Below are positions 9,557 to 17,190 of a stretch of DNA of 50,223 nt, in pieces. The notes beneath the pieces were generated by a model. That model made no database searches, had not been told where the DNA came from, and saw nothing but the letters and a program-made list of their open reading frames with translations. Both the position numbers and the translations under genes were made by a program. This DNA is from Allorhizobium undicola ORS 992 = ATCC 700741 (GTDB lineage: Bacteria > Pseudomonadota > Alphaproteobacteria > Rhizobiales > Rhizobiaceae), in the NCBI RefSeq assembly GCF_000621665.1, contig NZ_JHXQ01000026.1:1-50223 (forward strand), in the 5' to 3' direction. Within the stretch, counting starts at the first letter, position 1, and every line of letters starts with the position of its first letter.

Positions 9557-9657
9557 CTGCATAATTCCTTAAATCGGAATCGATTTAAGGTGAAAATTAT
9601 GCAGCAGCTTTAAAGTGTTACAGCGTCCTTCGTGCGTTTGATAAAACGCACGGCGCC
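9557..9657 (+). repeat. Dispersed palindromic repeat, simple copy
   Basis: An intergenic element of about 100 bases. Its left half is a palindrome from CTGCATAATT to AATTATGCAG (9557-9604, inner arms CCTTAAATCG and CGATTTAAGG). Its right half holds TTACAGCGTCCTTC and the hairpin GTGCGTTT-gata-AAACGCAC. The reverse complement recurs, interrupted, at 15072-15273, and the right-half motif recurs as a perfect palindrome at 46281-46328. The rest of the 330-base gap (9524-9853) holds only the gabT promoter region. Confidence 0.85.
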
Positions 9658-9799
9658 GTAAAGCACCATCGTCTTGAAGGCATTTCGAGTAGCGAGACGG
9701 CCCCAGAAACGTGAGATCTTCGAAAAAGAAAGGATGAAATCTTGCCGCAGAATGCGTTGAGATGTCGCCGTTCTTTCTGCCATGTGGGCGCTTGCAAAG

Positions 9800-9829
9800 C
9801 TACAGAAAAAATGTAGAGTTTTTTATAAT
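9800..9829 (+). promoter_or_regulatory. Putative operator and promoter of gabT-gabD
   Basis: An inverted repeat CTACA-N7-TGTAG (9800-9816) sits where the -35 box should be, 7 bases before a perfect -10 TATAAT (9824-9829). No good -35 matches the -10, as in activator-dependent promoters. The MerR-XRE-cupin protein encoded divergently is the obvious candidate to bind here. Confidence 0.45.
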
Positions 9830-9853
9830 AGATCAGCCTCAGAGGGAAAAGCC

Positions 9854-11134
9854 ATGCTGAACACCGAGATTTCCGCCCGCAAGAATGACGCGATTTCACG
9901 CGGCGTGGGCATGACCACGCAGATCTATGCCGACCGGGCCGAGAATGCGGAAATCTGGGATGTCGAAGGCCGCCGCTATATCGATTTTGCCGGTGGCATT
10001 GCGGTTCTCAACACCGGCCATCGCCACCCCCGCGTCATCGAGGCCGTCAAGGCGCAGCTCGATCGCTTCACCCATACCTGCCATCAGGTCGTTCCCTACG
10101 AGAACTATGTGGCGCTGGCCGAACGGCTGAACCGGCTGACGCCCGGCCATTTTCCGAAAAAGACGATCTTCGCCACCACCGGCGCCGAAGCGGTGGAAAA
10201 CGCCATCAAGATTGCCCGCTGCGCCACCGGCCGCTCTGCTGTCATTGCCTTTACCGGCGGCTTTCACGGCCGCACCTTCATGGGCATGGCGCTGACCGGC
10301 AAGGTCGTGCCCTATAAGGTCGGCTTCGGCCCGATGATGGGCGATGTCTTCCACGTACCCTTCCCCGTCGATCTGCATGGCATCAGCGTGGAAACGGCAC
10401 TGGACGTGCTGGACAAACTGTTCAAGGCCGATGTCGATCCGAAGCGCGTTGCCGCCATCATCGTTGAGCCGGTGCAGGGCGAAGGCGGCTTTTATGACGT
10501 GCCCCGCGCCCTGATGAAGGCACTGCGCGAGATTTGCGACAGCCACGGCATTCTCCTCATCGCCGACGAGGTGCAGACCGGTTTTGCCCGCACCGGCAAG
10601 CTGTTTGCCATGGAGCATCACGATGTGGTGGCCGATCTTACCACCATGGCCAAGAGCCTGGCGGGCGGTTTTCCGCTTTCGGCGGTCACGGGCCGCGCCG
10701 AGTTGATGGATGCACCCGGACCAGGAGGCCTTGGCGGCACCTATGCGGGCAACCCGCTGGCCATTGCCGCCGCCCATGCCGTTCTCGACGTGATCGAGGA
10801 GGAAAAGCTGGTGGAGCGCGCCAACCAGTTGGGCGGCCGCCTGAAACAGCGGCTGGAGGGCTTGCGCGCCGACATTCCGCACATCATGGATATTCGCGGT
10901 CCCGGCTTCATGAATGCCGTGGAATTTGGCGTTGCGGGAACCGGAAAGCCCAATGCGGACTTTACCAATGCCGTGCGGGTCAAGGCGCTCGAAAAGGGGC
11001 TGATCCTTCTGACCTGCGGGGTCTACAGTAACGTTATCCGCTTCCTCGCCCCCATCACCATTCAGGACGAGGTATTCAATGAAGCGCTTGACATTATTGA
11101 AGCATCCATTCGCGAAACCGCCGCAGAGGCCTGA
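9854..11134 (+). CDS. gabT: 4-aminobutyrate (GABA) aminotransferase
   Basis: Class III PLP-dependent transaminase that converts GABA and 2-oxoglutarate to succinate semialdehyde and glutamate in the cytoplasm. From the ATG at 9854 (AGAGGGA upstream) it has 426 residues, the normal GabT length. Seen are the N-terminal WDVEGRRYIDFAGGIAVLNTGH signature region, the glycine-rich TTGAEAVENAIKIAR, IIVEPVQGEGGF, IADEVQTGFARTG with the PLP-contacting Asp, and TMAKSLAGGFPLSAV with the Schiff-base Lys. gabD begins three bases after its stop, so the two are co-transcribed. Confidence 0.93.
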   Translation: MLNTEISARKNDAISRGVGMTTQIYADRAENAEIWDVEGRRYIDFAGGIAVLNTGHRHPRVIEAVKAQLDRFTHTCHQVVPYENYVALAERLNRLTPGHFPKKTIFATTGAEAVENAIKIARCATGRSAVIAFTGGFHGRTFMGMALTGKVVPYKVGFGPMMGDVFHVPFPVDLHGISVETALDVLDKLFKADVDPKRVAAIIVEPVQGEGGFYDVPRALMKALREICDSHGILLIADEVQTGFARTGKLFAMEHHDVVADLTTMAKSLAGGFPLSAVTGRAELMDAPGPGGLGGTYAGNPLAIAAAHAVLDVIEEEKLVERANQLGGRLKQRLEGLRADIPHIMDIRGPGFMNAVEFGVAGTGKPNADFTNAVRVKALEKGLILLTCGVYSNVIRFLAPITIQDEVFNEALDIIEASIRETAAEA

Positions 11135-11137
11135 TTC

Positions 11138-12622
11138 ATGACCATTTCTCCCTCCCTCACCGCAAAGCTCAAAGATCCCACCCTTGCCACCGACAAGGCA
11201 TTGGCGGGCGAGCGCTGGACCAGCACGGCCAAAAGCGGCAAAACCTTCGATGTCACCAATCCCTCCACAGGAGAGGTCATCGCCACTTTGCCGGATATGG
11301 ACCGCGAAGAGCTTTCCGCGGCCATCGACGCCGCCCACAAGGCCCAGAAGGCCTGGGCGAAGAAGACCGGCAAGGAACGCGCCGCCGTGCTGCGCAAGCT
11401 CAACGACCTGATGGTCGCCAATGCCGATGACCTCGCCACCATCCTGACCATGGAAATGGGCAAGCCCTGGCCGGAAGCCCGTGGCGAAATTCTCTACGGC
11501 GCCTCCTATGTCGAGTGGTTCGCGGAAGAAGCAAAGCGGCTTTACGGCGATGTCATTCCCGGCCACCAGCAGGACAAGCGCATCCTCGTGATCCGCCAGC
11601 CTGTGGGCGTGGTGGGCGCGATCACGCCCTGGAATTTCCCCAATGCCATGCTGGCCCGCAAGGTTGCGCCGGCTTTGGCCGCAGGCTGCGCCATTGTTTC
11701 CAAGCCTGCTGCACAGACCCCCCTTTCGGCGCTGGCAATGGCGGTTCTCGCGGAGCGGGCGGGGCTTCCCGCCGGGCTCTATTCGGTGATCACCGCCACC
11801 GACGCCGCCATGGTCGGCAAGGAGTTTGCCGAGAACGACAAGGTGCGCAAGATCACCTTTACCGGCTCAACCAATGTCGGGCGCATTCTGATGCGCCAGG
11901 GCGCCGATCAGATCATGAAACTGGGGCTTGAGCTTGGCGGCAATGCGCCCTTCATTGTCTTCGACGATGCCGATCTCGACGCAGCCGTCGAAGGTGCAAT
12001 GGTGTCGAAATACCGCAATGCCGGGCAGACCTGCGTTTGCGCAAACCGCATTTACGTTCAATCGGGCGTCTATGAAGCCTTTGCCGCCAAGCTTGCCGAA
12101 AAGGTGAAGGCGCTGAAAGTGGGCGATGGCTTTGCCGAAGGCGTGACCATTGGCCCGTTGATCGATGCCAATGCGGTGAAGAAGGTCAAAGACCATATTG
12201 CCGACGCCGTTGCCAAGGGCGCGAAGGTGGAACTGGGCGGCGACAAGGCGGAAGGCGGCGAGCTGTTCTTCCAGCCCACCATTCTGACCGGCGTTACCAC
12301 CGAGATGAAGGTGGCGCGGGAAGAAACCTTCGGCCCCGTCGCCCCCCTCTTCCGCTTCGAAACGGAAGAGGATGTGATCGCCATGGCCAATGATACCGAA
12401 TTCGGGCTTGCCTCCTATTTTTACGCCCGCGACATCGGCAAGATCTTCCGCGTGGCGGAGGCGCTGGAATATGGCATGGTCGGCGTCAATACCGGCCTGA
12501 TCTCCACCGAAACCGCTCCCTTTGGCGGCATCAAGCAGTCCGGTCTTGGCCGCGAGGGCTCGAAATACGGGCTGGAGGATTATACGGAGCTTAAATATAT
12601 GTGCCTTGGCGGCATCGAATAA
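11138..12622 (+). CDS. gabD: NAD(P)-dependent succinate-semialdehyde dehydrogenase
   Basis: Oxidises succinate semialdehyde to succinate, completing the GABA shunt begun by GabT. The 494-residue protein has the aldehyde dehydrogenase core: TPWNFPNAMLARKVAPALAA, the nucleotide-binding FTGSTNVG, the general-base Glu in LELGGNAPF, and the catalytic Cys in NAGQTCVCANR with a second Cys two residues on, as in the GabD group. The end, PFGGIKQSGLGREGSKYGL, is standard. Second gene of the gabT-gabD operon. Confidence 0.93.
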   Translation: MTISPSLTAKLKDPTLATDKALAGERWTSTAKSGKTFDVTNPSTGEVIATLPDMDREELSAAIDAAHKAQKAWAKKTGKERAAVLRKLNDLMVANADDLATILTMEMGKPWPEARGEILYGASYVEWFAEEAKRLYGDVIPGHQQDKRILVIRQPVGVVGAITPWNFPNAMLARKVAPALAAGCAIVSKPAAQTPLSALAMAVLAERAGLPAGLYSVITATDAAMVGKEFAENDKVRKITFTGSTNVGRILMRQGADQIMKLGLELGGNAPFIVFDDADLDAAVEGAMVSKYRNAGQTCVCANRIYVQSGVYEAFAAKLAEKVKALKVGDGFAEGVTIGPLIDANAVKKVKDHIADAVAKGAKVELGGDKAEGGELFFQPTILTGVTTEMKVAREETFGPVAPLFRFETEEDVIAMANDTEFGLASYFYARDIGKIFRVAEALEYGMVGVNTGLISTETAPFGGIKQSGLGREGSKYGLEDYTELKYMCLGGIE

Positions 12623-12629
12623 TTTCAAT

Positions 12630-12660
12630 CTGCCGCCCGGAGATGGATTCCGGGCGGCAG
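12630..12660. terminator. Hairpin terminator between gabD and the OxyR-like gene
   Basis: A perfect twelve-base stem (CTGCCGCCCGGA with TCCGGGCGGCAG) around a seven-base loop lies between two convergent genes. No T run follows on the plus strand; AAATT precedes it. It probably ends or stabilises both transcripts. Confidence 0.6.
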
Positions 12661-12684
12661 ACCAGGCTTCTGTAGCCGTCATTT

Positions 12685-13614
12685 TCAGACCCGCAGGGGC
12701 TCACTGCCGACCAATCCGGCCGCAATGGCCTTGCCCAGCGCCGCCAGCGCCTCGAAATGCGGCTTGCGGGCGCTGATGCGCCGCCAGTAAAAGCCGATCA
12801 CGCGCTCCCCCGGCCAGCCATCCAGCCGCAACAGGCGCACATTCTCCTCCCGTCCCATTTCCGAGCGCACATAAAGTTCGGGAAACAGCGACAGCCCCAT
12901 TTCGATGGAGACCATCTGCCGCAGGGCATCAAGGCTGGTGCCTTCGTAATCGTCGGCCAGCGTCGCGCCGGAGAGGCTGGCAAGCGCCCGCACATCGTCC
13001 AGCAGGCGGTGGCCGCTGCCAAGCGTCAGCAGACGTTCGCCCTTCAGTTCGTCCAGCGGCACATGATCGCGGGCCGCCAGCCGGTGGTCGCGGTGAACGC
13101 CAAGATAGATGATCTCCCGGCAAATTGGCTCGAAAGCAAAAGCATCCGGATCGTCAGGCTGCTGGCCAAGCCCGCAATCCACCTCGCCCGCCAGCACGGC
13201 CTGTTCCAGCGCCCTTGGCCTGTCCTCGCGAATATAGAGCTTCAGCTCGCGATGCCGGGCGTGAAGCCTGGGCAACAGATAGGGCAGGAAATAAGGCCCG
13301 AAGGACGAAACCACCCCAAGCCGCATCACCCCGCCCAGATGGTTGCGCGCACTGTCCGCCAGCACCTTGATGTCGTCCAGCCCCGCCAGAATGACACGGG
13401 CAGCGGCGATGATTTCCGCCCCAACCGGCGTGGGGCTGACCTTGCCGGGCGTCCGCTCCACAAGCTGCGTGCCGAGCTGCTTTTCCAAAAGCGCGACCTG
13501 CACGGAAAGCGTTGGCTGCGAAACATGGCAGCGGCGCGCCGCTTCGCCGAAATGGCCGGTTTCTCCGAGCGCCACGAGATATTCGAGCTGCCGATGGCTT
13601 GGACGAAAGGGCAT
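12685..13614 (-). CDS. OxyR-like LysR-family regulator lacking the redox cysteines
   Basis: A 309-residue LysR-type protein: winged HTH at residues 8-65 (YLVALGETGHFGEAARRCHVSQPTLSV), then an OxyR-like substrate domain with the typical YLLPRL, GEVDCGLGQQ and TSLDALRQMV segments. In OxyR two cysteines (199 and 208 in E. coli) form the peroxide-sensing disulfide. At the matching places this protein has Arg203 (in GSGHRLLDD) and Ala212. The remaining Cys residues (29, 147, 165) are outside that loop. It therefore probably does not sense peroxide in the usual way. It is divergent from a small ORF and an SbtA-like permease, its likely target. Confidence 0.85.
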   Translation of the reverse strand: MPFRPSHRQLEYLVALGETGHFGEAARRCHVSQPTLSVQVALLEKQLGTQLVERTPGKVSPTPVGAEIIAAARVILAGLDDIKVLADSARNHLGGVMRLGVVSSFGPYFLPYLLPRLHARHRELKLYIREDRPRALEQAVLAGEVDCGLGQQPDDPDAFAFEPICREIIYLGVHRDHRLAARDHVPLDELKGERLLTLGSGHRLLDDVRALASLSGATLADDYEGTSLDALRQMVSIEMGLSLFPELYVRSEMGREENVRLLRLDGWPGERVIGFYWRRISARKPHFEALAALGKAIAAGLVGSEPLRV

Positions 13615-13622
13615 GGGGCCTC

Positions 13623-13659
13623 ATAGAAAAAATCTATCGGATCGATATTATCAATGAAT
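13623..13659. promoter_or_regulatory. OxyR-type operator upstream of the OxyR-like gene
   Basis: The known OxyR site is four ATAG/CTAT elements: ATAG-N7-CTAT, seven bases, then a second ATAG-N7-CTAT. Here ATAG (13623) and CTAT (13634) are perfect with seven bases between. After exactly seven bases comes ATAT (13645), seven more, then GAAT (13656). So one half is perfect and the other degenerate, in register. It lies nine bases before the OxyR-like start codon and between the two divergent units. Confidence 0.6.
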
Positions 13660-13713
13660 TGGAATAATCGGCAAGGACCCCCCATATGGAAAGGGCAGAA
13701 AGGAGGTTGCATC

Positions 13714-13893
13714 ATGGCTCTCTTGAACGCTCTCAAGGCACGGCACCGGATCCTGTGCATTAGCATGGATGAGGAAAGGCGCAAGCCAAGGCCCTGTGGC
13801 CAGCGGCTGATCGCCCTTCGCGACATCGCTTGCGGATTGCGCAACCAGATTGCCGCCCTTGAACGTCACGAACGCTTGAAATCAGCCCACTGA
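13714..13893 (+). CDS. Small 59-residue protein of unknown function
   Basis: A short ORF with an ideal ribosome-binding site (AGGAGG at 13701-13706, seven bases before the ATG). The product is basic, with two Cys-containing segments (HRILCISM, DIACGLRNQI) and no signal peptide or membrane helix. I do not recognise it. It lies between the OxyR-like operator and the SbtA-like gene and is followed by a strong hairpin. It could be a real small protein, or a leader ORF that couples translation to expression of the permease. Confidence 0.5.
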   Translation: MALLNALKARHRILCISMDEERRKPRPCGQRLIALRDIACGLRNQIAALERHERLKSAH

Positions 13894-13947
13894 TCTGTCC
13901 GGACACCGTCCGCCGTCCGGAAAACCACAACACGACCCTCAATCTGG

Positions 13948-13972
13948 CCGGTGAGATCCCTACACTCACCGG
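13948..13972 (+). terminator. Hairpin between the small ORF and the permease
   Basis: CCGGTGAG (13948-13955) pairs perfectly with CTCACCGG (13965-13972), followed by TCATTTCT. Another stem (CCGGAC/GTCCGG) lies just upstream around 13899-13920. Together they form a terminator or attenuator ahead of the permease gene. Confidence 0.5.
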
Positions 13973-14070
13973 TCATTTCTCGCCACACATCCGCCGATGA
14001 CCTTGCCAGTGCCGCTGCCCCCGCGACGCTGCCATGGCGTGCGGCCATAAACCTGTGCCAGAGCTTCACC

Positions 14071-15063
14071 ATGACCTTTCTCGATATGGCGCTTGCCAAT
14101 CTCGCTTCCGCACCCGTACTGTTTTTTCTGCTGGGCATTGCCGCAACGCTGGCCGGCAGCACGCTGTCCCTGCCGGAAGGGGCGGCCAAAATGCTTTCCA
14201 TCTATCTCATGATGGCCATCGGCTTCAAAGGAGGGGCTGCCCTTGCCGGTGGCGAGGGCGGTGGCCACCTGCCTCTCATCCTGCTTGCCGGGCTTGCGCT
14301 TTCCGCCCTCATGCCGCTGATCGGCGAGCGCTATCTGCGTGTCCTTTCCCGTGTCGGCCCGATCGAGCGGGCCGCCATTGCCGGACATTACGGGTCGATT
14401 TCCATTGTCACCTTCGTGGCCGCCACCTCGGCGCTGGCAGCCCTTGGCATTGCCCATGATCCGGGCATGGTGGCGGTTGCCGCAGCGATGGAAACCCCTG
14501 CCATTCTCACGGCGCTGATCCTTGTCTACCGGGCCCGCGCAGCGGCAGGCAAGGGCGAAGGCATAAGCTGGAAGCCGCTTCTCAGGGAAGTGTTCCTGAA
14601 CGGCGCCATCGTCATTCTCTTCGGCTCCTTCCTCATCGGTCTTGCCACCGGCAAACCGGGGCTGGCAACCGTCAAGCCCTTCCTGGTCGATCCCTTCAAC
14701 GGCGCGCTTTGCCTGTTTCTGCTGGATCTCGGCGCGCAGGCCGCCAAGGGGCTGAGAACCGGCTGGAAAGAGTTGACACCGCGCCTGTTGAGCTTTGCGC
14801 TTCTCATGCCGGTGACAGGCGTGGTGCTGGCAGGCGGGGTTGCCTTTGCCGCAGGCCTCGATGCGGGCAACACCATGCTGCTGATGACGCTGGCCGCCAG
14901 CGCCTCCTACATCGCCGTGCCTGCCGCCATGCGCTTTGCCGTGCCGGAGGCAAGGCCTGCCATGTCGCTCAGCCTGTCGCTGGGGCTGACCTTCCCTTTC
15001 AACATCCTGATCGGCATTCCGCTTTATGTGGCGATTGCCGGCTGGCTGGCGGCAAGGACGTGA
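14071..15063 (+). CDS. SbtA-like (DUF897) sodium-dependent bicarbonate transporter family permease
   Basis: An integral membrane protein of 330 residues, about ten hydrophobic segments in two inverted halves. Hallmarks of the SbtA/DUF897 family are the N-terminal ALANLASAPVLFFLLGIAA, the GFKGG motif (MMAIGFKGGAAL), and HYGSISIVTFVAA in the middle. Family members in cyanobacteria import bicarbonate with sodium; the role in heterotrophic proteobacteria is not established. The ATG at 14071 opens the family-like N terminus. It lies downstream of the OxyR-like operator and the small ORF. Its end abuts a composite repeat. Confidence 0.85.
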   Translation: MTFLDMALANLASAPVLFFLLGIAATLAGSTLSLPEGAAKMLSIYLMMAIGFKGGAALAGGEGGGHLPLILLAGLALSALMPLIGERYLRVLSRVGPIERAAIAGHYGSISIVTFVAATSALAALGIAHDPGMVAVAAAMETPAILTALILVYRARAAAGKGEGISWKPLLREVFLNGAIVILFGSFLIGLATGKPGLATVKPFLVDPFNGALCLFLLDLGAQAAKGLRTGWKELTPRLLSFALLMPVTGVVLAGGVAFAAGLDAGNTMLLMTLAASASYIAVPAAMRFAVPEARPAMSLSLSLGLTFPFNILIGIPLYVAIAGWLAART

Positions 15064-15144
15064 ACCCTAAAGCGCCGTGCGTTTTATCAAACGCACAAAG
15101 AACACTGTAGCACTTTAAAGCTGCTGCATAATTTTCACCTTAGA

Positions 15145-15188
15145 GCATTTTCAGGAAAAGTGGAAGCCGGTTTTCCGTCTGAAAATGC
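15145..15188 (+). repeat. Short palindromic repeat, GCATTTTC type
   Basis: Outer arms GCATTTTC/GAAAATGC and inner arms GGAAAA/TTTTCC. A second copy is at 43793-43839. I recall this sequence as scattered widely in Brucella/Ochrobactrum-type genomes. It sits inside the composite repeat. Confidence 0.75.
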
Positions 15189-15202
15189 GTAAAAACAAAT
15201 AG

Positions 15203-15245
15203 TTAGAGCGGTTCAATGTTTCCGTGAAACAATGAACCGCTCTAA
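15203..15245 (+). repeat. Near-perfect palindrome, TTAGAGCGG type
   Basis: Two 20-base arms, TTAGAGCGGTTCAATGTTTC and its complement with one mismatch, around a three-base loop. It starts with TTA and ends with TAA. It lies next to the GCATTTTC-type palindrome inside the composite repeat. Confidence 0.75.
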
Positions 15246-15287
15246 CTCGATTTTGATTTAAGGAATTATGCAGAAGTGAAAATGAAA

Positions 15288-15312
15288 GAAGCCCGGCTTT
15301 TGGCCGGGCTTC
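15288..15312 (-). terminator. Rho-independent terminator of efp
   Basis: A ten-base stem (GAAGCCCGGC with GCCGGGCTTC) around a five-base loop. On the minus strand it is followed by TCTTTCATTTT. It lies 24 bases beyond the efp stop. Confidence 0.8.
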
Positions 15313-15335
15313 GGGCATTGATAATGCACAAAGTT

Positions 15336-15905
15336 TCAGTTCTTGGCGCGTTCCACGTAGGAATTGTCTTCCGTGGCGATCACGACGCGAGTTCCGGCAT
15401 CGATATGCGGCGGCACCATGGTGCGCAGGCCGTTGGAAAGAATGGCAGGCTTGTAGGAGGAAGAGGCCGTCTGGCCCTTCACGACCGGCTCGGTCTCGAC
15501 GATTTCCAGCGTCACATGGCGCGGCAGTTCGACGGCCAGCGGCACGCCTTCATGCATGGAGAGAATGCAGGTCATGCCTTCCTGGAGATAGGCTTTCTGT
15601 TCGCCCATGGTGTCGATATCGACCACGACCTGATCGTAATTTTCCGGGTTCATGAAGTGGAAGCCTTCGCCATCTTCATACAGGAACTGGTGGTTCACGT
15701 CTTCCACAAAGGCGCGCTCGACCTGTTCGGTGGTGCGCCAACGCTCCGACACCTTCACGCCATCGACGATACGGCGCATATCGACCTGCGTGACCGGCGT
15801 GCCCTTGCCGGGATGGAAGTTCTGGGCGGTGAGAACGACGTAGAGCTTGCCTTCCACTTCCAGAACATTGCCCTTGCGGACGGAGGAGGCGATGATCTTG
15901 ACCAT
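15336..15905 (-). CDS. efp: Translation elongation factor P
   Basis: Binds ribosomes stalled at proline runs and promotes peptide-bond formation. The 189-residue protein has the three beta-barrel domains: KOW-like N domain, central OB domain and a C-terminal OB domain ending in THVD-type sequence ([19 protein letters not shown]). The loop HPGKGTP carries the lysine (about residue 34) that is beta-lysylated in the EpmA/EpmB pathway. Genes for both modifying enzymes stand divergently beside it. I start at 15905; an in-frame ATG at 15968 would add 21 residues the family lacks. Confidence 0.95.
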   Translation of the reverse strand: MVKIIASSVRKGNVLEVEGKLYVVLTAQNFHPGKGTPVTQVDMRRIVDGVKVSERWRTTEQVERAFVEDVNHQFLYEDGEGFHFMNPENYDQVVVDIDTMGEQKAYLQEGMTCILSMHEGVPLAVELPRHVTLEIVETEPVVKGQTASSSYKPAILSNGLRTMVPPHIDAGTRVVIATEDNSYVERAKN

Positions 15906-16125
15906 GCGGTTATCCTTTTGTTTTCCGGCCCGCGCGGCGGGAAACCCGGTTCCCGCCTTGCTGCGCAAGCTTGTATCTTAGCCTTGCACGTCGTAAAGGA
16001 CGGCCCGCGCCCACTGGACATGCAATGAAATCCATGGCGCGCACCTAACCTAATTTTGCCGAAATAGCCAGCCCGTCGCCGCTCATTTCACCGCAGCCGG
16101 GGACAAGAAGGATGAAAGCCGCGCC

Positions 16126-17190
16126 ATGAGCGAAAAGCGCCCCTCTGCCTCTGCCTGGTGGACGCCGTCGGTCCATGCGGACCGCAGGCCTTTTCTTCTG
16201 GGGCGCAATGCCATTCAGGCCGCGTTTCGCGGCTTTTTCGCCGCCCGCGATTTCATCGAGGTGGATACGGCCACCTTGCAGGTATCGCCTGGCAACGAGG
16301 CGCATCTGCATGGTTTCGGCACGCAGGCCATCGGCCATGACGGGCGTGCCCAGCCGCTTTACCTGCATACATCGCCGGAATTTGCCTGCAAGAAGCTGCT
16401 GGCCGCGGGAGAAAACCGCATCGCCTGCTTTGCCCATGTCTATCGCAACCGCGAGCGCGGGCCGCTGCACCACCCGGAATTCACCATGCTGGAATGGTAT
16501 CGCGCCGGCGAAACCTATGAGCAGCTTATGGAAGACAGCGCAGCCCTTCTTCGCCTTGCCGCCGAAACCGCAGGCACAAAGGCCTTTCACTATCGCGGCG
16601 GCACCTGCGACCCCTTCGCCACCCCGGAGCGGCTGAGCGTGGCGGAAGCCTTCAGCCGCCATGCGGGCATCGACCTTCTCGCCACCACCTCCCCGACCGG
16701 CGAAACCGACCGCGAGGCGCTGGCCGCGCAAGTCAGGGAAAAAGGAATGCGCGTGGCCGAGGATGACGGTTGGGCAGACCTTTTCAGCCGCGTCATCGTG
16801 GAAAAGGTGGAGCCGCATCTGGGCTTTGGCCGCCCCACCATTCTCGATGAATATCCGGTGGCGGAAGCCGCCCTCGCCCGGCCCTCGCCCCGTGACCGGC
16901 GCGTGGCGGAGCGCTTCGAGCTTTACGCCTGCGGCGTGGAACTGGCCAATGCCTTCGGCGAACTGACGGATGCTGCCGAACAGCGCCGCCGCTTCGAAGC
17001 GGAAATGGCGGAAAAGGCGCGCATTTATGGCGAGCGCTACCCGCTGGACGAAGATTTTCTCGCCGCACTTGCCATCATGCCGGAGGCTTGCGGCATTGCG
17101 CTGGGCTTTGACCGGCTGGTGATGCTGGCCACGGGCGCGCCGCGTATCGAACATGTGCTGTGGGCGCCGGTCGCGGAGCCCGGTCCGTGA
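16126..17190 (+). CDS. epmA: EF-P lysine ligase (lysyl-tRNA synthetase paralogue)
   Basis: Attaches (R)-beta-lysine to the conserved EF-P lysine. The 354-residue protein is the catalytic core of a class II lysyl-tRNA synthetase without the N-terminal tRNA-binding OB fold. It has motif 2 (VYRNRERGPLHHPEFTMLEW) and motif 3 (GIALGFDRLVML), plus EVDTATLQVSPGNEAHL near the start, as in EpmA/GenX/PoxA. It is divergent from efp, and its stop overlaps the epmB start, so the three form a functional set. Confidence 0.93.
   Translation: MSEKRPSASAWWTPSVHADRRPFLLGRNAIQAAFRGFFAARDFIEVDTATLQVSPGNEAHLHGFGTQAIGHDGRAQPLYLHTSPEFACKKLLAAGENRIACFAHVYRNRERGPLHHPEFTMLEWYRAGETYEQLMEDSAALLRLAAETAGTKAFHYRGGTCDPFATPERLSVAEAFSRHAGIDLLATTSPTGETDREALAAQVREKGMRVAEDDGWADLFSRVIVEKVEPHLGFGRPTILDEYPVAEAALARPSPRDRRVAERFELYACGVELANAFGELTDAAEQRRRFEAEMAEKARIYGERYPLDEDFLAALAIMPEACGIALGFDRLVMLATGAPRIEHVLWAPVAEPGP

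Larger units (their letters stand above)
15072..15273 (+). repeat. Composite repeat: dispersed palindrome split by two other palindromes
   Basis: The outer parts (15072-15141 and 15246-15273) match the reverse complement of 9557-9657, including GTGCGTTTTATCAAACGCAC, AGCTGCTGCATAATTTTCAC and GATTTAAGGAATTATGCAG. At the centre, where the simple copy reads CTTAAATCG, about 104 bases carrying two unrelated palindromes are inserted. This is direct sequence evidence of repeat-into-repeat insertion. Confidence 0.85.

Noticed and set aside
9896..11566. 556-codon open frame opposite gabT and gabD
   Set aside because: Antisense shadow crossing two real genes, composition unlike a real protein.
15072..15273. 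CRISPR-like array because of several palindromes in a row
   Set aside because: The units differ in sequence, are not evenly spaced and have no spacers or cas genes nearby.
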